Source: JBBKWQ01 sp037969115 (GTDB lineage: Bacteria; Actinomycetota; Acidimicrobiia; Acidimicrobiales; Ilumatobacteraceae). Taken from it: a DNA stretch of 64,000 bases. How positions within the stretch are numbered: position 1 is the first letter of the stretch; each line of letters opens with the position of its first letter. Shown piece by piece: positions 20,206 to 28,733 of this stretch. Under the pieces are notes generated by a model. The model worked only from the letters and a program-made list of their open reading frames with translations. It did no database searches and had not been told where the DNA came from. The position numbers and the translations under genes are program-made. The DNA lies in the NCBI GenBank assembly GCA_037969115.1, contig JBBKWQ010000396.1, forward strand, positions 1 through 64,000, read 5' to 3'.

Positions 20206-20853
20206 ATGGCCGCCGTGAGCGAGCGGACGGTGGTTGCGGCGTTCGATGTCGACGGCACGCTGACCACCCGAGACTGTGTGGTTCCGTTCCTCGTGACGGT
20301 CTCATCGCTCCGTTCGCTGTGTCTCGGGATGTTGCGTCACCCGATAGCGGTTGCTCAAGCGATCGTGCGGCGTGACCGCGACCGGCTCAAGGCACTCGCC
20401 ACGTCGGCGGCCTTGCGGGGCCGGCCCTCGGCCGATGTGCAGCGGTTCGCCGACGACTTCGGCCGCAACGCTGCAACCGATTGGCTTCGCACCGATACGG
20501 CAGCTCGGCTCGAGTGGCATCTGGCGCAGGGCCACACCGTGGTACTCGTGTCGGCGTCGTACGCCGTCTACCTCGACGCCTTCGGACGTGAACTCGGCGT
20601 TCACGGCGTGATCGCGACACGGATCGACGTCGATCCCGACGGTCGCTGCACGGGAAACCTCGACGGTCCGAACTGTCGAGGCGCTGAGAAGTGGATCCGG
20701 TTGTCGACGTGGCTCCGCGACCAGGGGATCGACCGGGAGCAGGCCGAGATCTGGGCGTACGGCGATTCGAACGGTGACCGGGAAATGCTCGGCAAGGCCG
20801 ATCATCCGGTGTGGGTCGGACATCGGCGCTCGGTGGTCAGTGCGACGCCGTGA
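20206..20853 (+). CDS. HAD-superfamily (subfamily IB) phosphatase
   Basis: A 215-residue HAD-IB hydrolase, the SerB-like group. The nucleophile motif FDVDGTLTTRDC is at about residue 14, motif II Thr/Ser at LVSASY, and motif III/IV as YGDSNGDREMLGKAD. A GGAGG site lies about 9 nt before ATG 20206. It leads the operon of the decaprenyl-phosphate phosphoribosyltransferase, DprE1 and DprE2, with 94 bp to the next gene. In mycobacteria the 5'-phosphate of decaprenylphosphoryl-5-phosphoribose is removed by a PAP2-type enzyme; no such gene is present here, so this HAD enzyme could do that step. That role is inference. Confidence 0.87.
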   Translation: MAAVSERTVVAAFDVDGTLTTRDCVVPFLVTVSSLRSLCLGMLRHPIAVAQAIVRRDRDRLKALATSAALRGRPSADVQRFADDFGRNAATDWLRTDTAARLEWHLAQGHTVVLVSASYAVYLDAFGRELGVHGVIATRIDVDPDGRCTGNLDGPNCRGAEKWIRLSTWLRDQGIDREQAEIWAYGDSNGDREMLGKADHPVWVGHRRSVVSATP

Positions 20854-20908
20854 CCGGTGCAGGTCCCGATTCCATCGGGCCCTCCGCCGGTTCGAGGCGT
20901 CGACTGAG

Positions 20909-20932
20909 TAGCGTTGTCCAGTCCTCGGACTG
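20909..20932 (+). promoter_or_regulatory. Possible promoter with inverted repeat before the DPA genes
   Basis: TAGCGT at 20909-20914 matches TAnnnT, and an inverted repeat CAGTCC-TC-GGACTG at 20919-20932 covers the expected transcription start, as an operator would. The ATG of the phosphoribosyltransferase is at 20948. The same TAGCGT hexamer precedes dprE1 and the purine phosphoribosyltransferase. Confidence 0.35.
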
Positions 20933-20947
20933 AGGCAGCACCGTCCC

Positions 20948-21820
20948 ATGATTTCCTCGTTCCTCCGCGCAGCTCGGCCCAAACAGTGGCTCAAGAACAT
21001 TCTCGTCTTCGCCGCGCCTGGCGCCGCCGCCGTGCTCGACGACCCGACGGAGTTGTCACGAGCACTGCTTGCTTTCGTCGCGTTCTGTCTCGCAGCGAGT
21101 GGCACCTACTATTGGAACGACCTCTTCGACATCGACGCCGATCGTGCCCACCCGAAGAAGTCGAAGCGACCCATCGCGGCCGGTGAGATCGGGATCGGCG
21201 CTGCTCGCGTCGTGGGCACCGCGCTCTTGTTCGCCTCGATCGGCGTCATGGCACTGACCGAGCGGTGGCAGGCCGTGCTCGTGATCTCCACGTACATCGC
21301 CGTCACGCTGTCGTACACGATCGTCCTCAAGCACATTGCGGTCGTCGACCTGATTGCCGTCGCCTCGGGCTTCGTGCTGCGCGCCGCCGGGGGTGCGACG
21401 GCGGCGGCGGTCGAGATGTCGAGTTGGTTCGTGTTGTGCACCACGTTCGGGTCGCTGTTCATCGTCGCCGGCAAACGGTACGCGGAGATCCGAGAACTCG
21501 GCGACGGGGCGCGTCACACTCGCTCCACGATGCACGAGTACAGCACCGACTATCTGCGGGTGGTGCTCACCATCGCCTGTGGCGGCGCAGTCGTGAGTTA
21601 CTGCGTCTGGGCGTTCGAGCGCCGTGACATGTCGGGGAGCGAGTGGCCGTTCTACGAGCTGTCGATCGTGCCGATGCTCACCGCCCTCCTTCGATACGCA
21701 CTCGTGCTCGACTCGGGCGACGGCGCTGCCCCTGAGGATGTCTTCGCCAGCGACCGCGTGCTTCAGGTGCTCGGTCTGATCTGGATCGTGGTGTTCGGAA
21801 TGGCAGTGTACACAGCATGA
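20948..21820 (+). CDS. Decaprenyl-phosphate phosphoribosyltransferase (UbiA family)
   Basis: A 290-residue UbiA-family prenyltransferase with about nine membrane segments. The opening LRAARPKQWLKNILVFAAP is the signature of decaprenyl-phosphate phosphoribosyltransferase (mycobacterial Rv3806c), and the first Asp-rich motif is NDLFDIDADRAHPKK, followed by KRPIAAGEI. The second Asp-rich region lies near RYAEIRELGDG. It transfers 5-phosphoribose from PRPP to polyprenyl phosphate, the first step to decaprenylphosphoryl-arabinose. The stop overlaps the next ATG (ATGA). With dprE1 and dprE2 downstream, the pathway assignment is strong. Confidence 0.93.
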   Translation: MISSFLRAARPKQWLKNILVFAAPGAAAVLDDPTELSRALLAFVAFCLAASGTYYWNDLFDIDADRAHPKKSKRPIAAGEIGIGAARVVGTALLFASIGVMALTERWQAVLVISTYIAVTLSYTIVLKHIAVVDLIAVASGFVLRAAGGATAAAVEMSSWFVLCTTFGSLFIVAGKRYAEIRELGDGARHTRSTMHEYSTDYLRVVLTIACGGAVVSYCVWAFERRDMSGSEWPFYELSIVPMLTALLRYALVLDSGDGAAPEDVFASDRVLQVLGLIWIVVFGMAVYTA

Positions 21821-22563
21821 ACGGACAGCCTGAGTACGCGGCGCTCTCGGAGCGCGTGGCGGCGATCGACGGGTGGATGTCGTCGGACCAAGGCGAACGT
21901 CTCTTCGACGCGGCGCGACGGTGTCGAACCGATGGGCAGATCGTCGAGATCGGAAGTTTCCGCGGGAAGTCGACCGTCGTTCTGGCGTCGGCCGCTCCCG
22001 AGCGCGTCACCGTCGTCGCGATCGATCCTCATGCCGGCAATGACCGAGGTCCGCAAGAGATCGACGGATTCGAGCAGGCTGCCGCCACCGACTACGAGGC
22101 CTTCGTCTCCAATCTCGCCAGTTTCGCGGTCGCCGATCGAGTCCGTCACTTGCGGTGCTTCTCCGACGTGGCACATGACGAGGTCGCCGGTGACATCGAT
22201 GTGCTCTACATCGACGGCGCCCACCGCTACGGACCCGCTCGCCAGGACATCGACGAATGGGGTGCACGGGTGGCCGATGGCGGCACGATGCTCATCCACG
22301 ATTCGTTCTCGTCGATCGGCGTCACGATGGCGATCGGACGTTCGCTGATGCTCGGTCGGCGGTTCCGATACGTCGGCCGCTCCCGGTCGCTCGCCGAGTA
22401 CCGGGCCGAACTCGGTGGCCGCGGGCGGGTTGCGAACGCCGCCCGACAACTCGCGCAGCTGCCGTGGTTCGTGCGCAACGTCGCGTTGAAGGTGCTGCTG
22501 TCGATCGGGCTCGGCAAGGCGATGCACCGCCTCGGACGGAACGCCCCCGAATGGCCCTACTGA
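21817..22563 (+). CDS. Class I SAM-dependent methyltransferase in the DPA operon
   Basis: A 248-residue methyltransferase_24-type protein. VEIGSFRGKSTVVLASAA (near residue 47) is the SAM-binding glycine loop, VVAIDPHAG follows, and IDVLYIDGAHRYGPARQDI with MLIHDSF marks the conserved acidic region. The ATG overlaps the phosphoribosyltransferase stop, and the gene ends at the start of dprE1, so translation is tightly coupled to DPA synthesis. O-methylation of a sugar in the envelope glycan is a reasonable guess. It is not part of the known mycobacterial DPA pathway. Confidence 0.85.
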   Translation: MNGQPEYAALSERVAAIDGWMSSDQGERLFDAARRCRTDGQIVEIGSFRGKSTVVLASAAPERVTVVAIDPHAGNDRGPQEIDGFEQAAATDYEAFVSNLASFAVADRVRHLRCFSDVAHDEVAGDIDVLYIDGAHRYGPARQDIDEWGARVADGGTMLIHDSFSSIGVTMAIGRSLMLGRRFRYVGRSRSLAEYRAELGGRGRVANAARQLAQLPWFVRNVALKVLLSIGLGKAMHRLGRNAPEWPY

Positions 22564-22578
22564 GTTCCGTCGGCCAGG

Positions 22579-22584
22579 TAGCGT
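22579..22584 (+). promoter_or_regulatory. Possible internal -10 element before dprE1
   Basis: TAGCGT ends 8 nt before ATG 22593. The spacing and hexamer equal those before the purine phosphoribosyltransferase at 50677. It favours ATG 22593 over ATG 22551 as a second start used on a leaderless transcript. Confidence 0.4.
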
Positions 22585-22592
22585 CCGCATCG

Positions 22593-23942
22593 ATGGAGAT
22601 CGGCCGATCGCAACAACTCACGGGTTGGGGACAGACCTCGCCGACCCGGGCCCAGGTGTATGACCTCCACGTCGCCGATCTCCCCAAGCTGATCAGCCGT
22701 GCCGGGCATCGTGGCGTGATCTCGCGTGGTCTGGGTCGTTCGTACGGCGATCCGGCACAGAATGCCGGTGGTTCGGTGGTACGGCTCGTTCCCGGGCTCG
22801 AACCGGCCGAACTCGACGAATCCACGGGCATCGTCAGTTGTCACGCCGGTGTGAGCATCGACGATCTGCTCGCGTTCCTCGTGCCGCGTGGTCGGTTCGT
22901 CCCGGTCACGCCCGGGACCCGCTTCGTCACCGTCGGCGGGGCGATCGCGAGCGACGTGCACGGCAAGAACCATCACGTCGACGGCTCGTGGGGACACGCG
23001 CTGCTATCGATGCGCCTGCTCATGGCCGGCGGCGACATACGCGACGTCACCGCGGAGTCCGATCCGGGGCTGTGGTGGGCCACCATCGGGGGTATGGGTC
23101 TCACCGGCATCATCGTCGAGGCGACATTCGGGTCGATCGCGATCACGTCGAGTCGCTGCGTGGTCGACACCGACCGCGCGACCAACCTCGACGAGATGAT
23201 GAGTCTGATGGAGTCGGGCGATGCGCGCTACCGGTACTCGGTCGCCTGGATCGACCTGCTCGCGACGGGTGGGTCGCTCGGTCGCGGCGTGCTGACCAGC
23301 GGCGATCACGCCACGGCTGATGTCGCCGGCGCCTCCGGTTCGCTCGAGCGGTATGCCAACCGGCGTCTCGCTGTCGTGCCGCCTGGTATGCCGAACGTAC
23401 TCGTCCCAGCCACGGTGCGGGCGTTCAACGAGATGTGGTTCCGGAAGTCGCCGACCCATCGCGAGGGCGAGATCCAGTCGATCGGGCGGTTCTTCCACCC
23501 GCTCGACGGCGTTCGCGGTTGGAACCGGCTCTACGGACGGCCCGGCTTCCTCCAGCTCCAGTTCGTCCTGCCGTTCGGTGAGGAAGAGGCGTTGCGTTCG
23601 ATCGTCGAGCGCGTCGCCGCGTCCGGCCATGCCAGCTTCTTGGCCGTCCTGAAACGATTCGGCGCCGGCAACGAAGCCATGCTGAGCTTTCCGAAGCCGG
23701 GCTGGACGCTCACGCTCGACCTGCCGGCCGGCCGCGACGTGCTGGGCCGTCTGCTCCACGAACTCGACGACACGATCCTGACCGCCGGCGGGCGTCACTA
23801 CTTGGCCAAGGACGCGCACATGTCGTCCGATGCGATGCGACAGGGATATCCACGACTCGAGGAGTGGCAGGAGCAGCGGCACAAGGCAGATCCGGACGGC
23901 GTCTGGGTGAGCGACCTGGCCCGGCGGCTCGACCTCGTCTGA
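22593..23942 (+). CDS. dprE1: Decaprenylphosphoryl-beta-D-ribose oxidase DprE1
   Basis: A 449-residue FAD oxidoreductase that oxidises decaprenylphosphoryl-ribose at C2', the first half of its epimerisation to DPA. Motifs shared with M. tuberculosis DprE1 are LTGWGQTSPT, RGLGRSYGDPAQNAGG, GKNHHVDGSWG (flavin-contacting His) and WATIGGMGLTGII. The active-site Lys is Lys406 in YLAKDA (Lys418 in Mtb). The residue aligned with Mtb Cys387, the covalent benzothiazinone target, is Thr374 (GWTLTLDL). ATG 22593 has TAGCGT 8 nt upstream; ATG 22551 would overlap the previous gene by 13 bp and add 14 residues. dprE2 follows after 60 bp. Confidence 0.95.
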   Translation: MEIGRSQQLTGWGQTSPTRAQVYDLHVADLPKLISRAGHRGVISRGLGRSYGDPAQNAGGSVVRLVPGLEPAELDESTGIVSCHAGVSIDDLLAFLVPRGRFVPVTPGTRFVTVGGAIASDVHGKNHHVDGSWGHALLSMRLLMAGGDIRDVTAESDPGLWWATIGGMGLTGIIVEATFGSIAITSSRCVVDTDRATNLDEMMSLMESGDARYRYSVAWIDLLATGGSLGRGVLTSGDHATADVAGASGSLERYANRRLAVVPPGMPNVLVPATVRAFNEMWFRKSPTHREGEIQSIGRFFHPLDGVRGWNRLYGRPGFLQLQFVLPFGEEEALRSIVERVAASGHASFLAVLKRFGAGNEAMLSFPKPGWTLTLDLPAGRDVLGRLLHELDDTILTAGGRHYLAKDAHMSSDAMRQGYPRLEEWQEQRHKADPDGVWVSDLARRLDLV

Positions 23943-24002
23943 GGGAGCGTCGTCTTCGGGTTCGAGATGCACGAATGAAACGAGATGTGAGAGGTGTGCA
24001 CA

Positions 24003-24764
24003 GTGCGCAATGCGGTGAATGAGAATCAGACGATCGTGGTGCTCGGGGGAACCTCCGACATCGGTGTCGCCATTGCGCGACGACTGGTGAACCCGACCAC
24101 GCGCCACGTCGTGTTGGCTGCTCGCAACACCAACGCAGCGACGGCGCGGCTCGCCGACATCGGAGTCGACGGTGACGTGGCGAGCGTCGAACCGTTCGAC
24201 GCGGATGACTCGAAGAGCCACTCGGCGTTCATCGAGCGGTTGGCAGAACGGTATGGCGATCTCGATGTCGTGGTGATCGCGTTCGGCGTGCTGGGCAGTC
24301 AGGACGAGTTCGACGCCGACCCGGCGGCTGCAGCTGCGGCCGTAACCACGAACTACACCGGCGCCGTGAGTGCTGGACTTGCCGTCGCGGGCCAACTCCG
24401 CCGGCAGGGACACGGTTCGCTCGTGGTGCTGTCGAGTGTCGCAGGCGAGCGCGTCCGCGCTGCCAATTTCGTCTACGGCTCGTCGAAAGCCGGACTCGAT
24501 GGCTTCGCCCAGGGCCTGGGAGACTCGCTGGCCGGGTCTGGCGCGAACGTCCTGGTCGTGAGGCCCGGGTTCGTGAAGTCCGCGATGACAGAAGGATTGC
24601 CGGCTGCCCCGTTCTCGACGACGCCCGAAGCGGTCGCCGACGCGGTGGCAGGTGCACTCGGTTCACGACGGCGCACCATATGGGTGCCGGGCATCCTCCG
24701 GTTCGTGTTCTCGGCGCTGCGCCATGTACCCGGTCCGATCTGGCGGCGGTTGCCGCTCGGATGA
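24003..24764 (+). CDS. dprE2: Decaprenylphosphoryl-2-keto-ribose reductase DprE2
   Basis: A 253-residue SDR that reduces the 2'-keto intermediate made by DprE1 to decaprenylphosphoryl-arabinose. The cofactor motif is VVLGGTSDIGVAIARRL, matching DprE2. IAFGVLGSQDEFDADP, then SSVAGERVRAANFVYGSSK with the catalytic Tyr and Lys and AGLDGFAQGLGDSL, are close to the mycobacterial enzyme, as is the C-terminal LRHVPGPIWRRLPL. GTG at 24003 has AGAGG 8 nt upstream; GTG 23994 overlaps that site and is unlikely. It is last in the DPA operon and converges on the large GT-C gene. Confidence 0.94.
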   Translation: MRNAVNENQTIVVLGGTSDIGVAIARRLVNPTTRHVVLAARNTNAATARLADIGVDGDVASVEPFDADDSKSHSAFIERLAERYGDLDVVVIAFGVLGSQDEFDADPAAAAAAVTTNYTGAVSAGLAVAGQLRRQGHGSLVVLSSVAGERVRAANFVYGSSKAGLDGFAQGLGDSLAGSGANVLVVRPGFVKSAMTEGLPAAPFSTTPEAVADAVAGALGSRRRTIWVPGILRFVFSALRHVPGPIWRRLPLG

Positions 24765-24780
24765 TCGCGGTGCCCGCGCG

Positions 24781-27700
24781 TCAGGCAGTGCATCGCCGGT
24801 ACAGGACGATCAGTCCGTTTTCGAAGCTGTCGACCTCGCAGAACTGATCTCGAATGACCTGATTCGGTTCGTCGGGTCCGAATTCCATCGACGAGTTGGG
24901 CTCGATCCATCCGTTCCAGAAACCGGTCAGGATCACCCAATCTGCCGTTTCGATCTCGCGCGCCAGCATCGAACCCGGTGCGTTCGCGAGGCCGGGGTCC
25001 ATCTCGATGTAATAGGTAGCCGGGTCGAGTTCGGGGAACAGGTAATAGAAGAAGACGTCGCTGTACCAGGTGCGGCGCAAGTCTTGCGGACCGACGAACA
25101 GTCGCTCGCCGGGTTGCGCCTCGGCATCGAGCGCCTCGATGACTCCGGCACTGGCACGCCAGGGCCGGACATCTCCCAGGTAGAACTTGCGTCCATCGCG
25201 CTCGACGGGGAAGGCAGCCGGTATGTCGCCGACCGAGATACGCGCGTAGTTCAGGTAGTAGCGGTACGTGAACAGCGGTGCGACGATCAGCATCAGCGCC
25301 GCCAGGACGGCGGCGGCCGTGACGGTGCGACGGCGCGGGTGTGACCTGGGTTCGTGCAACCGCATCACCTCCCAGATCGCCAGCACCAGGAGCGGCCACG
25401 AGATGCACGTGACCCACGCCAGATGCGTCGAGTCGGGTCGTTGGAGCGCCTGCGGGACGATGCCGACTCCGATGATCGATCCCACGAGCAACACGTTCGC
25501 CGTCGCAGATCCGTCGGTCTTGTGGCGGAGCCAGATTGCGAACGCGACGAGCCCGGCAGCGATGACCAACATGAGCCAGAACCAGATGAACAACGACTGA
25601 CTCGCCGGAAGCGAGGGAATCGGCCAGTAGGGCGGCACGGTTTCGGCAATTGCCTGGAGCGAACCGTCGAGTGAGTTCCAACTCGGCGGTGACGGCAGCT
25701 CGCGCCCTGCTCGTAGGTGGAACACGGGGTCGCTGAACATGCCCTCGAACGAGGCCGACGGCCCGGCGATCGCCAGGTGGATCCACATCGGAATTGCGCC
25801 GATGACACCACCGACGAGGAGTGGTTTCACGGCGGCCCGGTGTTGCCAGGCGAGCCAGCCGGCGACGAGCGCCACCGCCAGGATCAGATCTGGCCGAAAC
25901 GTGAGTGCGAGGCCGCCGAGCAGTCCTGCGCCGATCCAGTGATGTGTGGCGCTTTGCGCAACGGTGCGGTTGGTGGCGCGCAGAGCGACGATCGCGCTCC
26001 ACAGCACCAGGGCGAGGCCGCCGTTCCACGCCATCGCCGTCAGGCCGATCGGCGTGAGGATGAGCAACGTCGAGAGCACGCCGACAGCGGTGGCCGCAGT
26101 GCGGCCCCAGGCTCGCGCCAGCGTGTAGAGCGCGAAGATGATGGCGAGATGCTGCAAGGTCCCGAATGCCCGCTCGGCGCCCAGGGTGAATCCGACCACC
26201 TTGAACCAGCCCATGAGGGCATACAGAGATCCGGGGCCGTAGAGGTGGAGAAAGTCGACGTTGGGAACGTCGCCTTTCCACATCCGCTCGGGGAAGTAGA
26301 GCATGAAACCCTCCTCCATGGTGCCGCCGGTGGTGGAGAACAGGCCACGCAGCGGCAGAGCAACGGTGAGCAGGATCAGCCCGATCGACAACCAGCTGCG
26401 TCGCGCTCCCTGCGCCACGCGGCGCAGGCCACCCGAACCGCCGAGGACGTAGGCGACGTCGTCGTCGACCGGTCCAGACGCCTCGCTGCCGGTCTCCGTG
26501 CCTGGCTCTACGTCGGCGGGCAGGAGCCACTTCCACGCGCGTGACAACACGGGCACTGCGGCAACTGCGGCGAGAATGCACAGCACCGGTTCCATCGGCG
26601 CACGGAACCGTACGGTTCCGTAGGCGTAAGCAGCAGTGATGGTGACCGACAACGCCTGAGCGCCGAGCGGCAACAAACGGACGCGGCGACGCCTCAGCAT
26701 GATCGCCCCGGCGACCGACGATGCTGCCAACGCGAAGTACATGACGAGTCCGACCTTGGCCGACCGGATCTCGCGTCCCTCGATGGAGGACAGCTCGACG
26801 TTCTGCATCGGTCGGAAGAGCTCCCACTGCCTGGCAACGCGGATGGCGACCACCCGTGGTACGTCGTCGAGGTGGTCGCCCGCGTAATCGAGACCGATGG
26901 TTCTCCAGTACCGCGCCTTCTCCGAGCGGTCTCCCGGAGGTTCACCGAACTCGGCGCGGTGCTGCTCCTGACAGTCGAACGCCCAATAGCCCACCAGTCG
27001 CCCGGAATAGGTGAGATCGCAGTTGGCGTAGACGAGGAGTTCGTTCCCGTTCTCCGACAACGGAACGAACTCCTCGAACGTGGTCAGGTTTCGTGCCGTC
27101 CACGGCGCGAGCACCATCAGACATGTCGCGCCGGCGAGTACGAGGTGTCGCCAACGGTCGCCGAGGTCGAGGTCGTAGTTCCGCAACATCCACGGCATGA
27201 CCAGGAGTGGTGCGAGCAAGAGTCCCTCACCGCGCGTGAGCGCAGCGAGACCGATCAGCGCACCGATCGCCGCCGAGCACCACCACGTCGGGCGATCACG
27301 CCACCGATAGGCCAACAGCACGCACGACGTGGTGAGCAACGCGAAAAGGCCCTCGGGGAAGAGCAGTGGATCGATCATCCACAGGTTGGGGTAGAGGGCC
27401 GCGAACACACCGGCGACGAGTGCAACGGCGCGCCCGCCGAGGCGGCGCGCGACCGACATCGTGACCGCCACAGTTGCCGTGCCGATGAGGATCGACACGA
27501 ACTTGTGGTCGACATAACTGGTTCCGCCCAGCCTTGACGACAACGACAGGATCACCGGGTACAGCGGGCCGTGGAGAGCGCTGGGCAGGGGAGTGGCGGA
27601 GTCGAGCCAGTTCAGCGGCTCGGGGAAGCCACGACCCTCGGCGAGTGCGTTCGCGGTGACGTGGTAGAAGAGCGGGTCGCCGTCGTCGGTCTTGGTGGCG

Positions 27701-28650
27701 AGGATCCGCAGCCACGCCGTGACACGCATCAACAGACCACCGCCGACGACACCGGCGAAGACGGCGGGATACCACCAGGCCGGCCAGCGACCCGTTCGCC
27801 AGCGAATGACCGGAAGTGCGCCTGCTGCGGTGATCACGACGCCGATCGCCACGGCCAGTGCGGCAGACCAGAGGAACAATGGAATCGCTGCAGCAGCGAC
27901 GATCGATCCGTTCGGTGTGTCGACGTAGCTCTCGATGTGTTGCCGGGCAAGACCGCCGACCACGACCGATCCGGCGAGGGCCGACCCGGGCGCAGCGAAC
28001 CCGACCCTCGAGAACCATCGCGACGGCGAACCGGCGGCGAGATGGATGCTCAGGACGATCAAACCGGCGACGGCGAGGTACGCGACCCGGCGGACGAGCA
28101 GATCGACGACACCGGTGACGGGTTCGCCGCGCGGAAGCCCACCGAGCCATGCCGTTGCCAACATGATCGCCGCCGCCACGGGCAGAATCCGTTTTCCGCT
28201 GCGAAGTGCTGCCGGTGGACCGACCCGAGCGATGGAGACGACGATGAGCGCCAGACCGATGGTGTCGATCGAACCTGCAACGAAGCCGAGCGCTTCGCGG
28301 GCACCGGCGGAAACTCGTGACTCCATGGCCACGTGCACCGGCACACCCAGTGCGGCTATCGCCGCGCCGGCTGTCATCCAGAAGCGTGAGCCTCGTAGGC
28401 CCAGTTCGAGGCGGTCCGCAGTGACCAGGGCTGCGATCGCGACGATGATCACGACGACACCGACATCGAAACGAGCAATCAGCCGACCGAGCACAGATTC
28501 GGTCGAGCCGGTGAAGTGGCCGACCTCGGCTGCGATGTTCGCGAGACCTGCCAATGAAACCAGAGCAAACGTCCGCGCAGCCAAGGCAGGACTGCGATCG
28601 TGTCTCGGGGCCGTCCCTTCGGGAGCACGGGTCGTTTCGAGCGAGGTCAC
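24781..28650 (-). CDS. Fused double GT-C glycosyltransferase, 1289 residues
   Basis: A 1289-residue multi-spanning membrane protein with three parts. Residues ~25-290 are an N-terminal block of about eight membrane segments. Residues ~300-700 are a GT-C (PMT/ArnT-like) module whose first outer loop carries TKTDDGDPLFYHVTANAL with the catalytic-type Asp. An acidic linker (~710-735) leads to a second GT-C module from ~755, whose first loop is GGTMEEGFMLYFPERMW and VDFLHLYGPGS, ending in a soluble outer domain. GT-C enzymes use polyprenyl-phosphate sugars outside the membrane. It is convergent with the DPA operon, so arabinose or mannose donors are plausible. GTG 28650 has TACACT 10 nt upstream; ATG 28713 is an alternative. 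Confidence 0.8.
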   Translation of the reverse strand: MTSLETTRAPEGTAPRHDRSPALAARTFALVSLAGLANIAAEVGHFTGSTESVLGRLIARFDVGVVVIIVAIAALVTADRLELGLRGSRFWMTAGAAIAALGVPVHVAMESRVSAGAREALGFVAGSIDTIGLALIVVSIARVGPPAALRSGKRILPVAAAIMLATAWLGGLPRGEPVTGVVDLLVRRVAYLAVAGLIVLSIHLAAGSPSRWFSRVGFAAPGSALAGSVVVGGLARQHIESYVDTPNGSIVAAAAIPLFLWSAALAVAIGVVITAAGALPVIRWRTGRWPAWWYPAVFAGVVGGGLLMRVTAWLRILATKTDDGDPLFYHVTANALAEGRGFPEPLNWLDSATPLPSALHGPLYPVILSLSSRLGGTSYVDHKFVSILIGTATVAVTMSVARRLGGRAVALVAGVFAALYPNLWMIDPLLFPEGLFALLTTSCVLLAYRWRDRPTWWCSAAIGALIGLAALTRGEGLLLAPLLVMPWMLRNYDLDLGDRWRHLVLAGATCLMVLAPWTARNLTTFEEFVPLSENGNELLVYANCDLTYSGRLVGYWAFDCQEQHRAEFGEPPGDRSEKARYWRTIGLDYAGDHLDDVPRVVAIRVARQWELFRPMQNVELSSIEGREIRSAKVGLVMYFALAASSVAGAIMLRRRRVRLLPLGAQALSVTITAAYAYGTVRFRAPMEPVLCILAAVAAVPVLSRAWKWLLPADVEPGTETGSEASGPVDDDVAYVLGGSGGLRRVAQGARRSWLSIGLILLTVALPLRGLFSTTGGTMEEGFMLYFPERMWKGDVPNVDFLHLYGPGSLYALMGWFKVVGFTLGAERAFGTLQHLAIIFALYTLARAWGRTAATAVGVLSTLLILTPIGLTAMAWNGGLALVLWSAIVALRATNRTVAQSATHHWIGAGLLGGLALTFRPDLILAVALVAGWLAWQHRAAVKPLLVGGVIGAIPMWIHLAIAGPSASFEGMFSDPVFHLRAGRELPSPPSWNSLDGSLQAIAETVPPYWPIPSLPASQSLFIWFWLMLVIAAGLVAFAIWLRHKTDGSATANVLLVGSIIGVGIVPQALQRPDSTHLAWVTCISWPLLVLAIWEVMRLHEPRSHPRRRTVTAAAVLAALMLIVAPLFTYRYYLNYARISVGDIPAAFPVERDGRKFYLGDVRPWRASAGVIEALDAEAQPGERLFVGPQDLRRTWYSDVFFYYLFPELDPATYYIEMDPGLANAPGSMLAREIETADWVILTGFWNGWIEPNSSMEFGPDEPNQVIRDQFCEVDSFENGLIVLYRRCTA

Positions 28651-28660
28651 AACGGCTGCG

Positions 28661-28666
28661 AGTGTA
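28661..28666 (-). promoter_or_regulatory. Possible -10 element, large GT-C gene
   Basis: TACACT on the minus strand ends 10 nt before GTG 28650. It supports that start over ATG 28713. It lies in the short divergent gap shared with the GT-C gene at 28734. Confidence 0.35.
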
Positions 28667-28733
28667 GGTGGCCCACCCCTGTCACAATGTGTATCGATCT
28701 GCGAGCAGATCACAGATCCGAACGCACTGGCCG

